NCBI RefSeq assembly: GCF_900104525.1
Contig: NZ_LT629711.1
Location: 992,001 to 1,056,000 of the forward strand
DNA length: 64,000 nucleotides
From: Pedococcus dokdonensis
GTDB lineage: Bacteria > Actinomycetota > Actinomycetes > Actinomycetales > Dermatophilaceae
Direction of reading: 5' to 3'
Shown here in pieces: positions 18,923-26,665 of this stretch. The notes below the pieces were generated by a model that ran no database searches, was not told the DNA's origin, and saw only the letters and a list, made by a program, of their open reading frames with translations. The first letter of the stretch is position 1, and each line of letters starts with the position of its first letter. The translations under genes were made by a program, and so were the position numbers.

Positions 18923-19474
18923 ATGACCACGCTCGACAACCGACCGCAGACCGCCCTGCTGGTGATCGACGTGCAGAAGGGTGTGGTCGGCGACGCGCAC
19001 CAGCGCGACGAGGTGGTCGCCAACATCGCCTCGCTCGTCGACCGCGCCCGCGGCGCCGCGGTGCCGGTCGTGTGGGTGCAGCACCACGACGACCACCTCG
19101 AGCAGGGCAGCGACGACTGGCAGTACGTGCCGGAGCTCGAGCGCGACGCCGCGGAGCCGTTGGTGCACAAGAGCCATGGCGACGCCTTCGAGGACACCGA
19201 CTTGGAGGAGGTGCTGGCCGCGGCAGGGGTCGGACACCTCGTGGTCGCCGGTGCCGAGTCCGACGCCTGCATCCGGTCGACCATCCACGGCGCGTTCACC
19301 CGCGGCTACGACGTGACCCTGGTCGAGGACGCCCACACCGCGGGCGACAAGACCGCGTGGGGTGCGCCGCCGGTCGCGGACGTCATCGCCCACACCAACC
19401 TGTACTGGAAGTACCAGTCAGCTCCGGGCCGCACGGCGGGTGCGGTCCCGACCAGCGAGGTCGGCTTCGGCTGA
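18923..19474 (+). CDS. Isochorismatase family cysteine hydrolase
   Basis: A 183-residue hydrolase with the family triad: Asp in LLVIDVQKGVV (near 16), Lys in LVHKSHGDAFEDTDL (near 86) and the nucleophile Cys in GAESDACIRSTIHGAFTRGY (near 116). Such enzymes hydrolyse isochorismate, nicotinamide or N-carbamoyl compounds; the exact substrate is not apparent. ATG 18923 is preceded by an AAGGGGAG ribosome binding site. The end is convergent with tetR, six bases apart. Confidence 0.92.
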   Translation: MTTLDNRPQTALLVIDVQKGVVGDAHQRDEVVANIASLVDRARGAAVPVVWVQHHDDHLEQGSDDWQYVPELERDAAEPLVHKSHGDAFEDTDLEEVLAAAGVGHLVVAGAESDACIRSTIHGAFTRGYDVTLVEDAHTAGDKTAWGAPPVADVIAHTNLYWKYQSAPGRTAGAVPTSEVGFG

Positions 19475-19480
19475 GGCGGG

Positions 19481-20080
19481 TCAGCGCGCGGCGGTGGCGA
19501 GCGGTGCGCCGAAACGCAGGCCGTCGTAGACCAGGTCGACGAGCGCCAGCGTGGAGGCCGTCGGGGTGTTCTTGGGGTCGCTGGTCAGGCAGATTCCGCC
19601 GAGCGCGCGGATCAGCTCGGGCGCCGCGACGTCCTTGCGGATCACCCCGGCCTCGATCGCGGGGCTGAGCACACGCTCGGCCGCTCCGCGCATCGTGGCG
19701 CGGGTCTGCTCGAACTGACCGGCCCGGCTGCCGTTCATCATCGTGCGCAGCAACGTCACCATGCCCTGCTTGACGGCATAGAAGTCGACGAAGCCCCGCA
19801 TCCACTCGCGAAGTGCCTCACCCGGGTCGTCGCTGGTGGCGAGCTCGCGGGAGCGCGCGTCGAGGGCGTCGATCTGCGCTCCGTAGACCGCCAGCACGAG
19901 GTCCTCGCGGGTGGGGAAGTGCCGGTAGAGCGTGCCGATGCCCACGCCGGCAGCCTTGGCGATGTCGTCGAGCGAGGTCTCGGCGCCACTCTCGGCGAAG
20001 GCGGTGGTGGCGGCCTCGAGCAGCAGCTGCCTGTTCCGTGCGGCGTCGGCACGCAGCGGCTTGCCCTCGTCAGGGGACAT
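19481..20080 (-). CDS. TetR family transcriptional repressor
   Basis: A 199-residue regulator. The DNA-binding domain is N-terminal (residues 10-60), with the helix-turn-helix SLDDIAKAAGVGIGTLYRHFPTREDLV. The C-terminal ligand/dimer domain is of the SbtR-like kind (RGFVDFYAVKQGMVTLL). ATG 20080 was chosen over GTG 20092 because of a better-spaced AAGGTGG. It is divergent from the efflux gene at 20228, with three inverted repeats of the same half-site in the shared region, so it very likely represses that gene and itself. Confidence 0.92.
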   Translation of the reverse strand: MSPDEGKPLRADAARNRQLLLEAATTAFAESGAETSLDDIAKAAGVGIGTLYRHFPTREDLVLAVYGAQIDALDARSRELATSDDPGEALREWMRGFVDFYAVKQGMVTLLRTMMNGSRAGQFEQTRATMRGAAERVLSPAIEAGVIRKDVAAPELIRALGGICLTSDPKNTPTASTLALVDLVYDGLRFGAPLATAAR

Positions 20081-20093
20081 CCGGACCACCACC

Positions 20094-20123
20094 TTGCATA
20101 ACCGGAGGGTTCCTCCGTATAGT
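20094..20123 (+). promoter_or_regulatory. Promoter of the efflux gene with operator 1 in its spacer
   Basis: TTGCAT (20094-20099) and TATAGT (20118-20123) are 18 bases apart. The spacer carries the inverted repeat CGGAGG-GTT-CCTCCG at 20103-20117. A repressor bound there would block RNA polymerase directly. Confidence 0.6.
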
Positions 20124-20130
20124 CGCAGAA

Positions 20131-20147
20131 GCGGAGTCGACCTCCGC
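20131..20147. promoter_or_regulatory. TetR operator 2
   Basis: Perfect inverted repeat GCGGAG-TCGAC-CTCCGC, just downstream of the likely transcription start. It has the same half-site as operators 1 and 3 but a five-base spacer rather than three. Confidence 0.6.
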
Positions 20148-20166
20148 TTTCATCCTTCGCAACGAC

Positions 20167-20183
20167 GCGGAGGGATCCTCCGC
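20167..20183. promoter_or_regulatory. TetR operator 3
   Basis: Perfect inverted repeat GCGGAGG-GAT-CCTCCGC. It is the longest match of the three and lies 45 bases before the efflux gene start. Confidence 0.6.
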
Positions 20184-20227
20184 TTCAGAGCCATCATAGC
20201 TCGCCCAGTCGGGAAGGACCTCCATCC

Positions 20228-21726
20228 ATGAGCTCCACCACCTCTGATCAACCGCGATCCGTCTCAGCAAGATCGGCCGCCACCTCAGGCCGCACCTGGC
20301 TCACCCTCGCTGTCGTCCTCACGACGCAGCTGATGATCGTGCTCGACGCGGCCATCGTGAACATCGCCCTGCCGGACATGCAGCAGGCGCTGCACATTGC
20401 TCCGGCCAACCTGTCCTGGGTCGTCAACGCGTACACCCTCGCGTTCGGGGACTGCTCCTGCTCGGGGCGCGCGCCGGCGACCTGTTCGGACGCCGGGTCG
20501 TCTTCGCCGTCGGCATGGTGCTCTTCACGGCAGCCTCGCTGCTCGGCGGGTTCGCCGACGCCGGCGCGCACCTGTTCATCGCCCGTGCGGCGCAGGGTGT
20601 GGGGGCCGCGCTCGTGGCGCCGTCCGCTCTTGCGATCCTGATGGGTCTGTACCCCAAGGCCGAGGACCGCACCCGCGCGATCGGCTACTACACCATCGTC
20701 TCCGCCAGCGGTGCGGCCATCGGCCTGATCGCGGGCGGCCTGCTGACCAACTACGCCTCGTGGCGCTGGGTCATGTTCGTCAACGTCCCGATCGGGCTCG
20801 TCCTCCTCGCATTGTCACGGGCTGCCCTACCCAACAGCCGCAGCCACCACGGCCGCATCGACGTGGCCGGCGCACTGCTGTCCACCGTCGGCATGACCGC
20901 TCTGGTATACGGCTTCATCCGGGCTGCCGCGGACGGCTGGGGGAGCGGGGGAGCGGTGGCGTCGTTCGCCGTCGCCCTCGTCCTCCTGGCGGCGTTCATC
21001 GCGGTCGAGCGGGCTGTCAAGCACCCGATCACCCCGTTGCACCTGTTCGCCGATCGCGAGCGGGTCAGCGCCTACGTCGCGCGGTTGCTGCTGGTGGCCG
21101 GGAGCATGGGGGCGTTCTTCTTCCTCAGCCAGTACTTCCAGCTGGTCCTGGGCTGGTCGCCGGTCCGCACGGGTCTGGCCTTCGTGCCGTTCCCGGTCTC
21201 GGTGTTCATCAGCTCGCAGCTGGCCACCCGGGTGTTCGTCCCGCGGTTCGGTGGACGGGCCGTGATCCTGGTCGGGATGGTGCTGTCGGGGATCGGGCTG
21301 CTCCCGCTCACCCGGCTCGGTGTCGACACGACCTACTCCCAGCTGATCGTCTCGATGGTGGTCTTCGCGCTCGGCAACGGCACGGCATTCGTGCCACTCA
21401 CCGCGGCCGGCATGGTGCGGGTCGAGCCGCACGAGGCCGGTGTCGCCTCGGGCCTGGTCAACGTGACGCAGCAGCTCGGGGGAGCGGTCGGTCTGGCCGT
21501 CCTGGTGACGGTGTTCGCCACCGCTGGCCCGGGGGCTGCCTCCGGTCCGTCGGCGACCGACCACGCCAAGGACCTGTTCGTCCTGGGTGCCGACCGTGGC
21601 TTCGGGGTCGCTGCGGCCATGATCGCCGCGGCCGTCGTCCTGGTGCTGGCGTTCAGCCGACCGCGACGGACGCGGCGCGTCGCCGCGCCTGTCGCCGAGG
21701 CGCTGGCCCTCGAGCCCGCCGCCTGA
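20228..21726 (+). pseudogene. DHA2-type MFS multidrug efflux transporter, frameshifted
   Basis: A drug:H+ antiporter gene broken by an apparent one-base deletion. Frame 1 from ATG 20228 gives TM1 and VVNAYTLAFG, then at 20447-20451 it slips into nonsense. Adding one base in the GGGG run restores GLLLLGARAGDLFGRR (the MFS motif A) and VVFAVGMVLFTAASLLGG, and the rest reads on to 21726. The repaired protein would be about 499 aa, usual for DHA2 (EmrB/QacA-like) carriers. The remaining sequence is intact, with no other stops. Upstream TetR and three operators are well preserved, so the loss is recent or a sequencing error in a homopolymer. Confidence 0.85.
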
Positions 21727-21753
21727 TCCGAGCCCGCACGCCAGCCCGGCGCT

Positions 21754-21780
21754 ATCTCATACAAAAGGCGAGTTAGCGCC
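21754..21780 (+). repeat. Half copy of the dispersed palindromic repeat
   Basis: These 27 bases match 51681-51707 with a single A/G difference at the seventh core position (ATCTCATACAAAAGG here, ATCTCATGCAAAAGG there). The complementary right half of the palindrome is missing at this locus. Confidence 0.75.
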
Positions 21781-21786
21781 ACCCTC

Positions 21787-21822
21787 GACGGTGCACGGCC
21801 CCGGAAGGGGCGGTGCACCGTC
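21787..21822 (+). terminator. Hairpin terminator after the efflux gene
   Basis: GACGGTGCAC pairs with GTGCACCGTC. An inner GCCCC/GGGGC stem follows a single G-G mismatch, closing a GGAA loop, and a short T-rich stretch (ATTCTT) follows. It lies 60 bases after the stop codon. Confidence 0.6.
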
Positions 21823-21994
21823 ATTCTTGGCGAGTTCCCGGGTCGTGTTCGAGAAGGTCGCGAACGGCTGGCGCTTGGCCTCGTCACAACAATGTGCCCC
21901 GGACGACGTCGCCAAGATTCAAGAGGGCGCCACCGACCCGCAGCCCGCACCGTGAAGGCAGCTGGCGCAGGGCGCCTCGCAGCGTCCTCACACG

Positions 21995-22028
21995 ACGTTG
22001 CACCGTCCCGGACGGGGCGGTGCAACGT
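21995..22028. terminator. Second hairpin, related to the one at 21787
   Basis: ACGTTGCACCGTCCCG pairs with CGGGGCGGTGCAACGT, with one mismatch. It shares the GCACCGTC/GGTGCA core with the previous hairpin. It has no T-tract and no obvious gene to terminate, and it sits 26 bases before the dif-like site. Confidence 0.45.
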
Positions 22029-22053
22029 GGGAGGGGAGGGCTGAGACTCTATG

Positions 22054-22081
22054 AGTTGACATAATGTCGATTATCGGCGTT
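22054..22081. other. dif: dif-like XerC/XerD recombination site (chromosome terminus)
   Basis: A 28-base site with the XerCD layout. Read on the minus strand, an 11-base arm AACGCCGATAA is followed by a six-base centre TCGACA and an 11-base arm TTATGTCAACT. The second arm matches the XerD arm of E. coli dif (TTATGTTAAAT) at 9 of 11 positions, and the whole agrees with the actinobacterial dif pattern as I remember it (GCCGATAAT, then ACATTATGTCAA). dif resolves chromosome dimers at the replication terminus. It is intergenic, and its low GC stands out against its surroundings. Confidence 0.85.
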
Positions 22082-22110
22082 CTACGGTGAACCCGAGACG
22101 ACCGGCAAGA

Positions 22111-22159
22111 GGCTCAGTCGACCTGGTTGAACAGGCTCAGCCAACCTGGTTGAACAGGC

Positions 22160-22179
<20 letters not shown>
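22111..22179 (+). repeat. Three tandem 23-base repeats including the VOC gene 3' end
   Basis: Copies at 22111-22133, 22134-22156 and 22157-22179 share CTCAGYCRACCTGGTTGAAC. The third copy encodes the last residues (RFNQVG) and stop codon of the VOC gene on the minus strand; the first two lie beyond the stop. It looks like replication slippage. Confidence 0.85.
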
Positions 22180-22570
<391 letters not shown>

Positions 22571-22575
22571 GCCGG

Positions 22576-23040
22576 TCACGCTAGCTGGGGCGAACCGGCC
22601 GGTGCTTCTCGATTCCTGACCGGCCTGGTGACCTGCTTGGCCACGCACGACGGGATGCCCTCCGTCGACGTGCCCTCGGTCGCCAGAGCGGAAGCACGAC
22701 GGAAGGCGCTCGGCGGCATACCCACCAGCTCGGTGAACCGGGTGCTGAAGGTGCCCAGCGACGAACACCCGACCGCGAAGCAGACCTCGGTGACGCTGAG
22801 GTCGCCACGGCGCAACAACGCCATCGCGCGCTCGATCCGACGCGTCATGACGTAGCCGTAGGGCGACTCGCCGTAGGCCTTCTTGAACTCGCGGCTCAGG
22901 TGACCCGCGGACATGTGCGCCCCCCGAGCCAGCGCCTCGACGTCGAGCGGCTGGGCGTACTCACGGTCGATCCGGTCGCGCACCCGCCGGAGCACGGCGA
23001 GGTCGCGCAGCTGCTGGGCCCCCGCGTTGCTGCTCGTCAC
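22576..23040 (-). CDS. AraC family transcriptional regulator
   Basis: A 154-residue regulator that is mainly the AraC/XylS DNA-binding domain. The first helix-turn-helix is near residues 36-55 (DVEALARGAHMSAGHLSREF) and the second near 85-108 (SVTEVCFAVGCSSLGTFSTRF), ending in the conserved VGMPPSAFRR. There is no separate sensor domain; a 35-residue Arg/Pro-rich tail follows. It forms an operon with the downstream VOC gene and probably regulates it. The start is GTG 23040. Confidence 0.92.
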   Translation of the reverse strand: MTSSNAGAQQLRDLAVLRRVRDRIDREYAQPLDVEALARGAHMSAGHLSREFKKAYGESPYGYVMTRRIERAMALLRRGDLSVTEVCFAVGCSSLGTFSTRFTELVGMPPSAFRRASALATEGTSTEGIPSCVAKQVTRPVRNREAPAGSPQLA

Positions 23041-23169
23041 GGCTCGATCGTGCCACGTCCCCCGCGGCCTGCCCAGCGACCGCGCCCACCTGCCCGACAG
23101 CCGCTCCGATCGCCGACCTGCGGCGGCGGTGGGAGCATGTCGGGCAGTGTCGCGTCGCCCTGATCTGCC

Positions 23170-23535
23170 TCATCGTGCTCGCGCACGGGCTGACCTGGGA
23201 GTTCCTGACCCGGGCCGAATCCGCTTCAGGGACAGAGCCTCGACCTCGTACCGACTGACCGTCACGGTGCCGGTGCGGAAGAAGCGGCGGCGCAGGGCCC
23301 CCGACACCTCGACCGTGTCCTGGGCCTTGAGCCCGCGCGCGCTTCGTCGAGTGCGGGCCGACCAGCAGGCCACGTCGATGGTGTCGACGCGTCCGGCGCC
23401 GGTCCCGGTGTCGCGCGGGACCACCACCCGCAGCTGCGCCACCCGGTCACCGCTCGGCAGCTCTCGCTCCTCGGCGTCGCCGCTCATCCGGCCGACCAGC
23501 CTGACCTCGTTCGTCCACTCCCCTGCGTCGTCCAT
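23170..23535 (-). CDS. Small single-stranded DNA-binding (OB-fold) protein
   Basis: A 121-residue SSB-type OB fold. NEVRLVGRMSGDAEERELPSGD, VAQLRVVVPRD, VDTIDVACWS and KAQDTVEVSGALRRRF follow the strand order of bacterial SSB. It lacks the acidic glycine-rich C-terminal tail (DDDIPF type) of the housekeeping protein and instead ends Arg-rich (SARARAR). It is therefore an accessory SSB paralogue, not the replication SSB. The neighbours (AraC, antiporter) say nothing about its role. The 129-base gap between it and AraC holds nothing I recognise. Confidence 0.85.
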   Translation of the reverse strand: MDDAGEWTNEVRLVGRMSGDAEERELPSGDRVAQLRVVVPRDTGTGAGRVDTIDVACWSARTRRSARGLKAQDTVEVSGALRRRFFRTGTVTVSRYEVEALSLKRIRPGSGTPRSARARAR

Positions 23536-23652
23536 GGGTCAACGCTGCCGGCCCTCCCCCACGACCGCGAGCGCCGAGCCCGCGCCCTGTGGACGAGCGG
23601 CGACCGCGGCGTCGCCTGTGGACGGGTCATCCCGTGACGGCGCGCTCGGTGG

Positions 23653-24777
23653 TCAGCCCCACCAGAACGACGTGGCGATCAAGGCATACACGGCGATCAA
23701 CGCAGCACCCTCGATCCAGGTGGACTCACCGTCGAAGGTGATGAACGCCGTGAGGATCACGGCGATCACGACCGACACCACGAGCATCGGCGCGAAGACC
23801 AGCGTCAGCGTCGCGAAGCCGAAGACCGCGGACAGCACGACCAGCAGTGGTGCCAGCACGAGGGCGATCTGGATCGGTGAGTTGATCACGATGGAGAAGG
23901 CGTACTCCGACTGGTTCCGGGCGGCGAGCTGCACGCCGACGACGTTCTCGATCGCGTTCCCGGCGATCGCCACGATCACCAGGCCGGCGAAGGCATCGGA
24001 GATGTTGAGGGCGTCCATGGCCGGTTCGAGGGCGACGACGAACCAGTCCGAGACGAAGGCCGCCGCTGCAGCTGCGACGGCCAGCAGACCGACCGCGAGC
24101 CACACCGGCCACCGCGGCGCCTCCGAGTGGCCGGCCCCCTCTCCTCCCCCGGCCGAGTCACCGGTGCCGGCCTGGCGCGAAGCTCCGGCCCCCTTGCGCA
24201 GCGAAGCGGGCAGGGTGAGGGCGAACAGCACCAGCAGCACGACCGACACGATCAGCGACAGGGTCTTCTCGTGGGCTGCGGCGGGCGTGTGCACGTAGTG
24301 CGCGAGGGACGGCACCACCATCGCCGCCACCGAGAGCACCATCAGCACGATGATGCTGCGGGCGCGCTCGGAGTTGAGCTTCTGGGTGCCGTGCCGGAGC
24401 CCTCCGACGAGGAAGGCGAGCCCGAGGACGAGCAGCAGGTTGGCCAGGATCGAGCCGATCAGGGCGGCCTGGACGACCCCGACCAGCCCGGCCTTCAGGG
24501 CGAACAACGCGATGAACAGCTCGGGCAGGTTGCCCAGCGCCGACTGGAGGACTCCCGTCGCACCAGGTCCGAACCGGTCGCCGAGCTGCTCGACGCAGCG
24601 TCCCACGAGCGAGGCCAGGAGGGTCACCGCGACGGCTGAGGCCAGGAAGGGCAGCACCTCTCCCCCGCCCGCGAAGCGGGTCACCCCGGCGAGCAGCACC
24701 GCCAGGCCGCCGGCGCCGAGGACGACGTAGTCGCTGCGGATGAAGGTCGGGCCGGTGGGTGCGGTCGTGGTGGGCAT
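23653..24777 (-). CDS. CaCA family cation:H+ antiporter (Ca2+/H+, CAX-like)
   Basis: A 374-residue inner-membrane antiporter with about 11 TM segments and two inverted alpha repeats. The first is GNLPELFIALFALKAGLVGVV near residue 83 and the second is GNAIENVVGVQLAARNQSE near 275; each carries the glutamate that binds the cation. A cytoplasmic Gly/Ser loop near residues 195-218 separates the halves. CAX proteins export Ca2+ (or similar divalent cations) in exchange for protons. It is a single gene. The 117-base gap on the SSB side shows no site. Confidence 0.9.
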   Translation of the reverse strand: MPTTTAPTGPTFIRSDYVVLGAGGLAVLLAGVTRFAGGGEVLPFLASAVAVTLLASLVGRCVEQLGDRFGPGATGVLQSALGNLPELFIALFALKAGLVGVVQAALIGSILANLLLVLGLAFLVGGLRHGTQKLNSERARSIIVLMVLSVAAMVVPSLAHYVHTPAAAHEKTLSLIVSVVLLVLFALTLPASLRKGAGASRQAGTGDSAGGGEGAGHSEAPRWPVWLAVGLLAVAAAAAAFVSDWFVVALEPAMDALNISDAFAGLVIVAIAGNAIENVVGVQLAARNQSEYAFSIVINSPIQIALVLAPLLVVLSAVFGFATLTLVFAPMLVVSVVIAVILTAFITFDGESTWIEGAALIAVYALIATSFWWG

Positions 24778-24813
24778 GGCAGCATCCTCGCGTCGGGAAC
24801 GGCGGGCAGCACG

Positions 24814-24852
24814 CCGGAGCGGCGCGGAGGTGGACCCTCCGCGCCGCTCCGG
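24814..24852 (-). terminator. Terminator hairpin of the acid phosphatase gene
   Basis: Perfect 17-base arms (CCGGAGCGGCGCGGAGG pairing downstream) around a TGGAC loop, nine bases past the stop codon. No T-tract, as is common in high-GC actinobacteria. Confidence 0.7.
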
Positions 24853-24860
24853 GGGTGGGC

Positions 24861-26522
24861 TCAGGGCAGGTAGTACATCGGGTTGGGCAGCTTGACGACC
24901 CGGTCGGCGTGACCACCGATGAGGTCGCTGTACTGGTCGCCGAAGTTGGCCACGACGTCATACCCGAGGTCGCGCTCCACGTGCTTGCGCACCGTCGACT
25001 TGTACTCGATGGTCGTGCAGGTCGGGTAGGCCACGCAGTCGGCCGGTGTGACGTACGCCGGCGGGGTGGTGCCGCTGACCCACTTGGTGAAGTAGTTCGC
25101 GGACGTGAAGCCGGTGTAACCGACCTTGGCGAGGTTGCCGAGGGTGGCTGCCTTCTGGTTGTCGTTGCGCCCGGTCAGGCCGACCAGGGTGCAGCCAGCG
25201 GCCGAGGCGTCGTTCGCGAGCGAGACCATCCCCGGCGTGGCGAGGAACTTCTGCGGCTGGACCCACTGGGTGTCCTGGACCACGGGGTCGAAGACGAACT
25301 TCATCGCGCCGACCTCCATCTCGTAGCCCCACAGGGTCGTGTCGTCCGCGTCGAGGACCACGGCCGGGTGCTTGCCCCGGCGCGCCTCGGTGGCACAGGT
25401 CTGCAGCAGCCTCGCGCGCTGGGCGCGCTCGATCTTGGCCATCTCCGAGATGTACGGCGACGCCGCCGTGTTGGCGACTCCCGAGCCGGTGGGGTCCCCG
25501 TAGTAGGTGTAGATGGTCTTCTTCACCGAGTCGATGTTGGGGATGCCCTCTCCCCCGGCGGTCAGCCCGCTGGTCCCGTCCGGCTTCATCGTGAAGTGCG
25601 TGCGGGGAGACAGCCACGGCTCGTTGACGCCTGGCAGGTTCGGCGACGGGAGGTAGTACGTCGGGTTGGGCAGCTTGAGGCTGTGGTCGGCGTAGCCACC
25701 CTGCAGGTCGGAGAACTGGTCACCCACGTTGAGGACGACGTCGTAGCCGAGGTCCTGCTCGATGTGCTTGCGGGTGCCGGCCTTGTACTCGACCGTCGTG
25801 CAGGTGGGGGCCGCAACACACGTCAGGTAGGCCGGCGGCGTCGTCCCGGAGTTGTACTTGGTGAAGTAGTGGTCCGACGTGAAAGCGGTGTAGCCGACCT
25901 TCGCGAGGTTGCTGACCGTGTGGTCCTTCTGGCTGTCACTGCGGCCGGTCAGCCCGAAGATGGTGAAGCCCATGGCCTTCGCGTCGTTGACGAAGTCCAC
26001 CATCCCGGGCACGGCCGGGAAGCGCTCCTCGTTCACCCACGGCGCCTGGGCGGCCGGGGTGAACACGAACTTCATGTCGCCGACCTCCATCTGGTAGGTC
26101 CAGAGCGTTGTGTCGTCGGCGTCGAAGACGATGGCCGGCTTCTGGTGGTGCCGCTTGGCGTCGGCGAGCAACCGCGGCAGCTGGCGCCGCTCCTTGGCGA
26201 TGATCGAGCTCATCTCGCGCACGTAGGGCGAGTCGGTGGGGTTGGCCAGGCCCTTGCCGGTGGGGTCCCCGTAGTAGGCGTAGATGGTCTTCTTCACCGA
26301 GTCGATGTTGGGGATGCCCTCTCCCCCGACCTTGGTCCCGCTCGACCCGTCGGCCGCCATGGTGAAGTGGGTCCGCGGCGCGAGTCGGCGGTCGGTTCCG
26401 TGCGAGCTGTGCCCGCCGTGGGCGCTGGCCGCGCCCGCTCCTGCGACACCGGTGGTGGCGAGCGCCAGCACGGCCGCTCCGGCCAGCACCGCCGTCCGCC
26501 TGCTCTGGGAGGAAATGGCCAT
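24861..26522 (-). CDS. Secreted HAD acid phosphatase with two tandem domains
   Basis: A 553-residue exported protein of the class B/plant acid phosphatase type (HAD superfamily). The N-terminal signal SRRTAVLAGAAVLAL has a twin-arginine pattern, so Tat export is possible. Domain 1 (about 46-300) and domain 2 (about 304-553) are repeats: each has PRTHFTM, GGEGIPNIDSVKKTIY, YYGDPTG, the catalytic FDADDTTLW or LDADDTTLW, and LTGRSDSQK or LTGRNDNQK. Both domains keep the DxD pair, so both may be active. A single domain is the usual size, so this is an internal duplication. Likely role: phosphate scavenging outside the membrane. Confidence 0.9.
   Translation of the reverse strand: MAISSQSRRTAVLAGAAVLALATTGVAGAGAASAHGGHSSHGTDRRLAPRTHFTMAADGSSGTKVGGEGIPNIDSVKKTIYAYYGDPTGKGLANPTDSPYVREMSSIIAKERRQLPRLLADAKRHHQKPAIVFDADDTTLWTYQMEVGDMKFVFTPAAQAPWVNEERFPAVPGMVDFVNDAKAMGFTIFGLTGRSDSQKDHTVSNLAKVGYTAFTSDHYFTKYNSGTTPPAYLTCVAAPTCTTVEYKAGTRKHIEQDLGYDVVLNVGDQFSDLQGGYADHSLKLPNPTYYLPSPNLPGVNEPWLSPRTHFTMKPDGTSGLTAGGEGIPNIDSVKKTIYTYYGDPTGSGVANTAASPYISEMAKIERAQRARLLQTCATEARRGKHPAVVLDADDTTLWGYEMEVGAMKFVFDPVVQDTQWVQPQKFLATPGMVSLANDASAAGCTLVGLTGRNDNQKAATLGNLAKVGYTGFTSANYFTKWVSGTTPPAYVTPADCVAYPTCTTIEYKSTVRKHVERDLGYDVVANFGDQYSDLIGGHADRVVKLPNPMYYLP
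25485..25557 (-). repeat. Internal direct repeat within the acid phosphatase, copy 2
   Basis: These 73 bases match 26256-26328 with one mismatch (T against C at 25508). They encode the IPNIDSVKKTIY and YYGDPTG stretch of domain 2. Confidence 0.85.
26256..26328 (-). repeat. Internal direct repeat within the acid phosphatase, copy 1
   Basis: Domain 1 counterpart of the repeat at 25485-25557. The near-identity, in contrast to the diverged flanks, suggests gene conversion between the two domains. Confidence 0.85.
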
Positions 26523-26665
26523 GGACGCACGCTCCTGTGGGATAGCTGGTGAGGTGACTGCGCGGGGGCATCGGCGGTGGCCGGTCGGTGCGCAGTGACG
26601 CCCGACGCTATGCAGGCCCTCACCTGCGCGGAAGTGACAGATGTCATGGGTGGCAGACTCGGCGC

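Larger units (their letters stand above)
21727..22159. other. 433-base intergenic region carrying hairpins, dif and 23-base repeats
   Basis: I see no convincing gene here. It holds, in order, a 27-base half copy of the palindromic repeat found at 51.7 kb (21754-21780), two related hairpins (21787-21822 and 21995-22028), a dif-like site (22054-22081) and two extra copies of a 23-base unit that repeats the end of the neighbouring VOC gene. The stretch 21830-21990 has no recognisable content. Confidence 0.7.

Noticed and set aside
20440..20520. Programmed ribosomal frameshift in the MFS gene
   Set aside because: No slippery heptamer or following pseudoknot is apparent, and efflux carriers are not known to use one; a deletion or sequencing error is simpler.
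23170..23535. Housekeeping SSB
   Set aside because: It lacks the acidic C-terminal interaction tail and is not next to rpsF or rpsR.
26635..26646. TGACAGATGTCA as an operator between the acid phosphatase and GNAT genes
   Set aside because: A 12-base palindrome with a two-base centre can arise by chance and matches no regulator that I can name.
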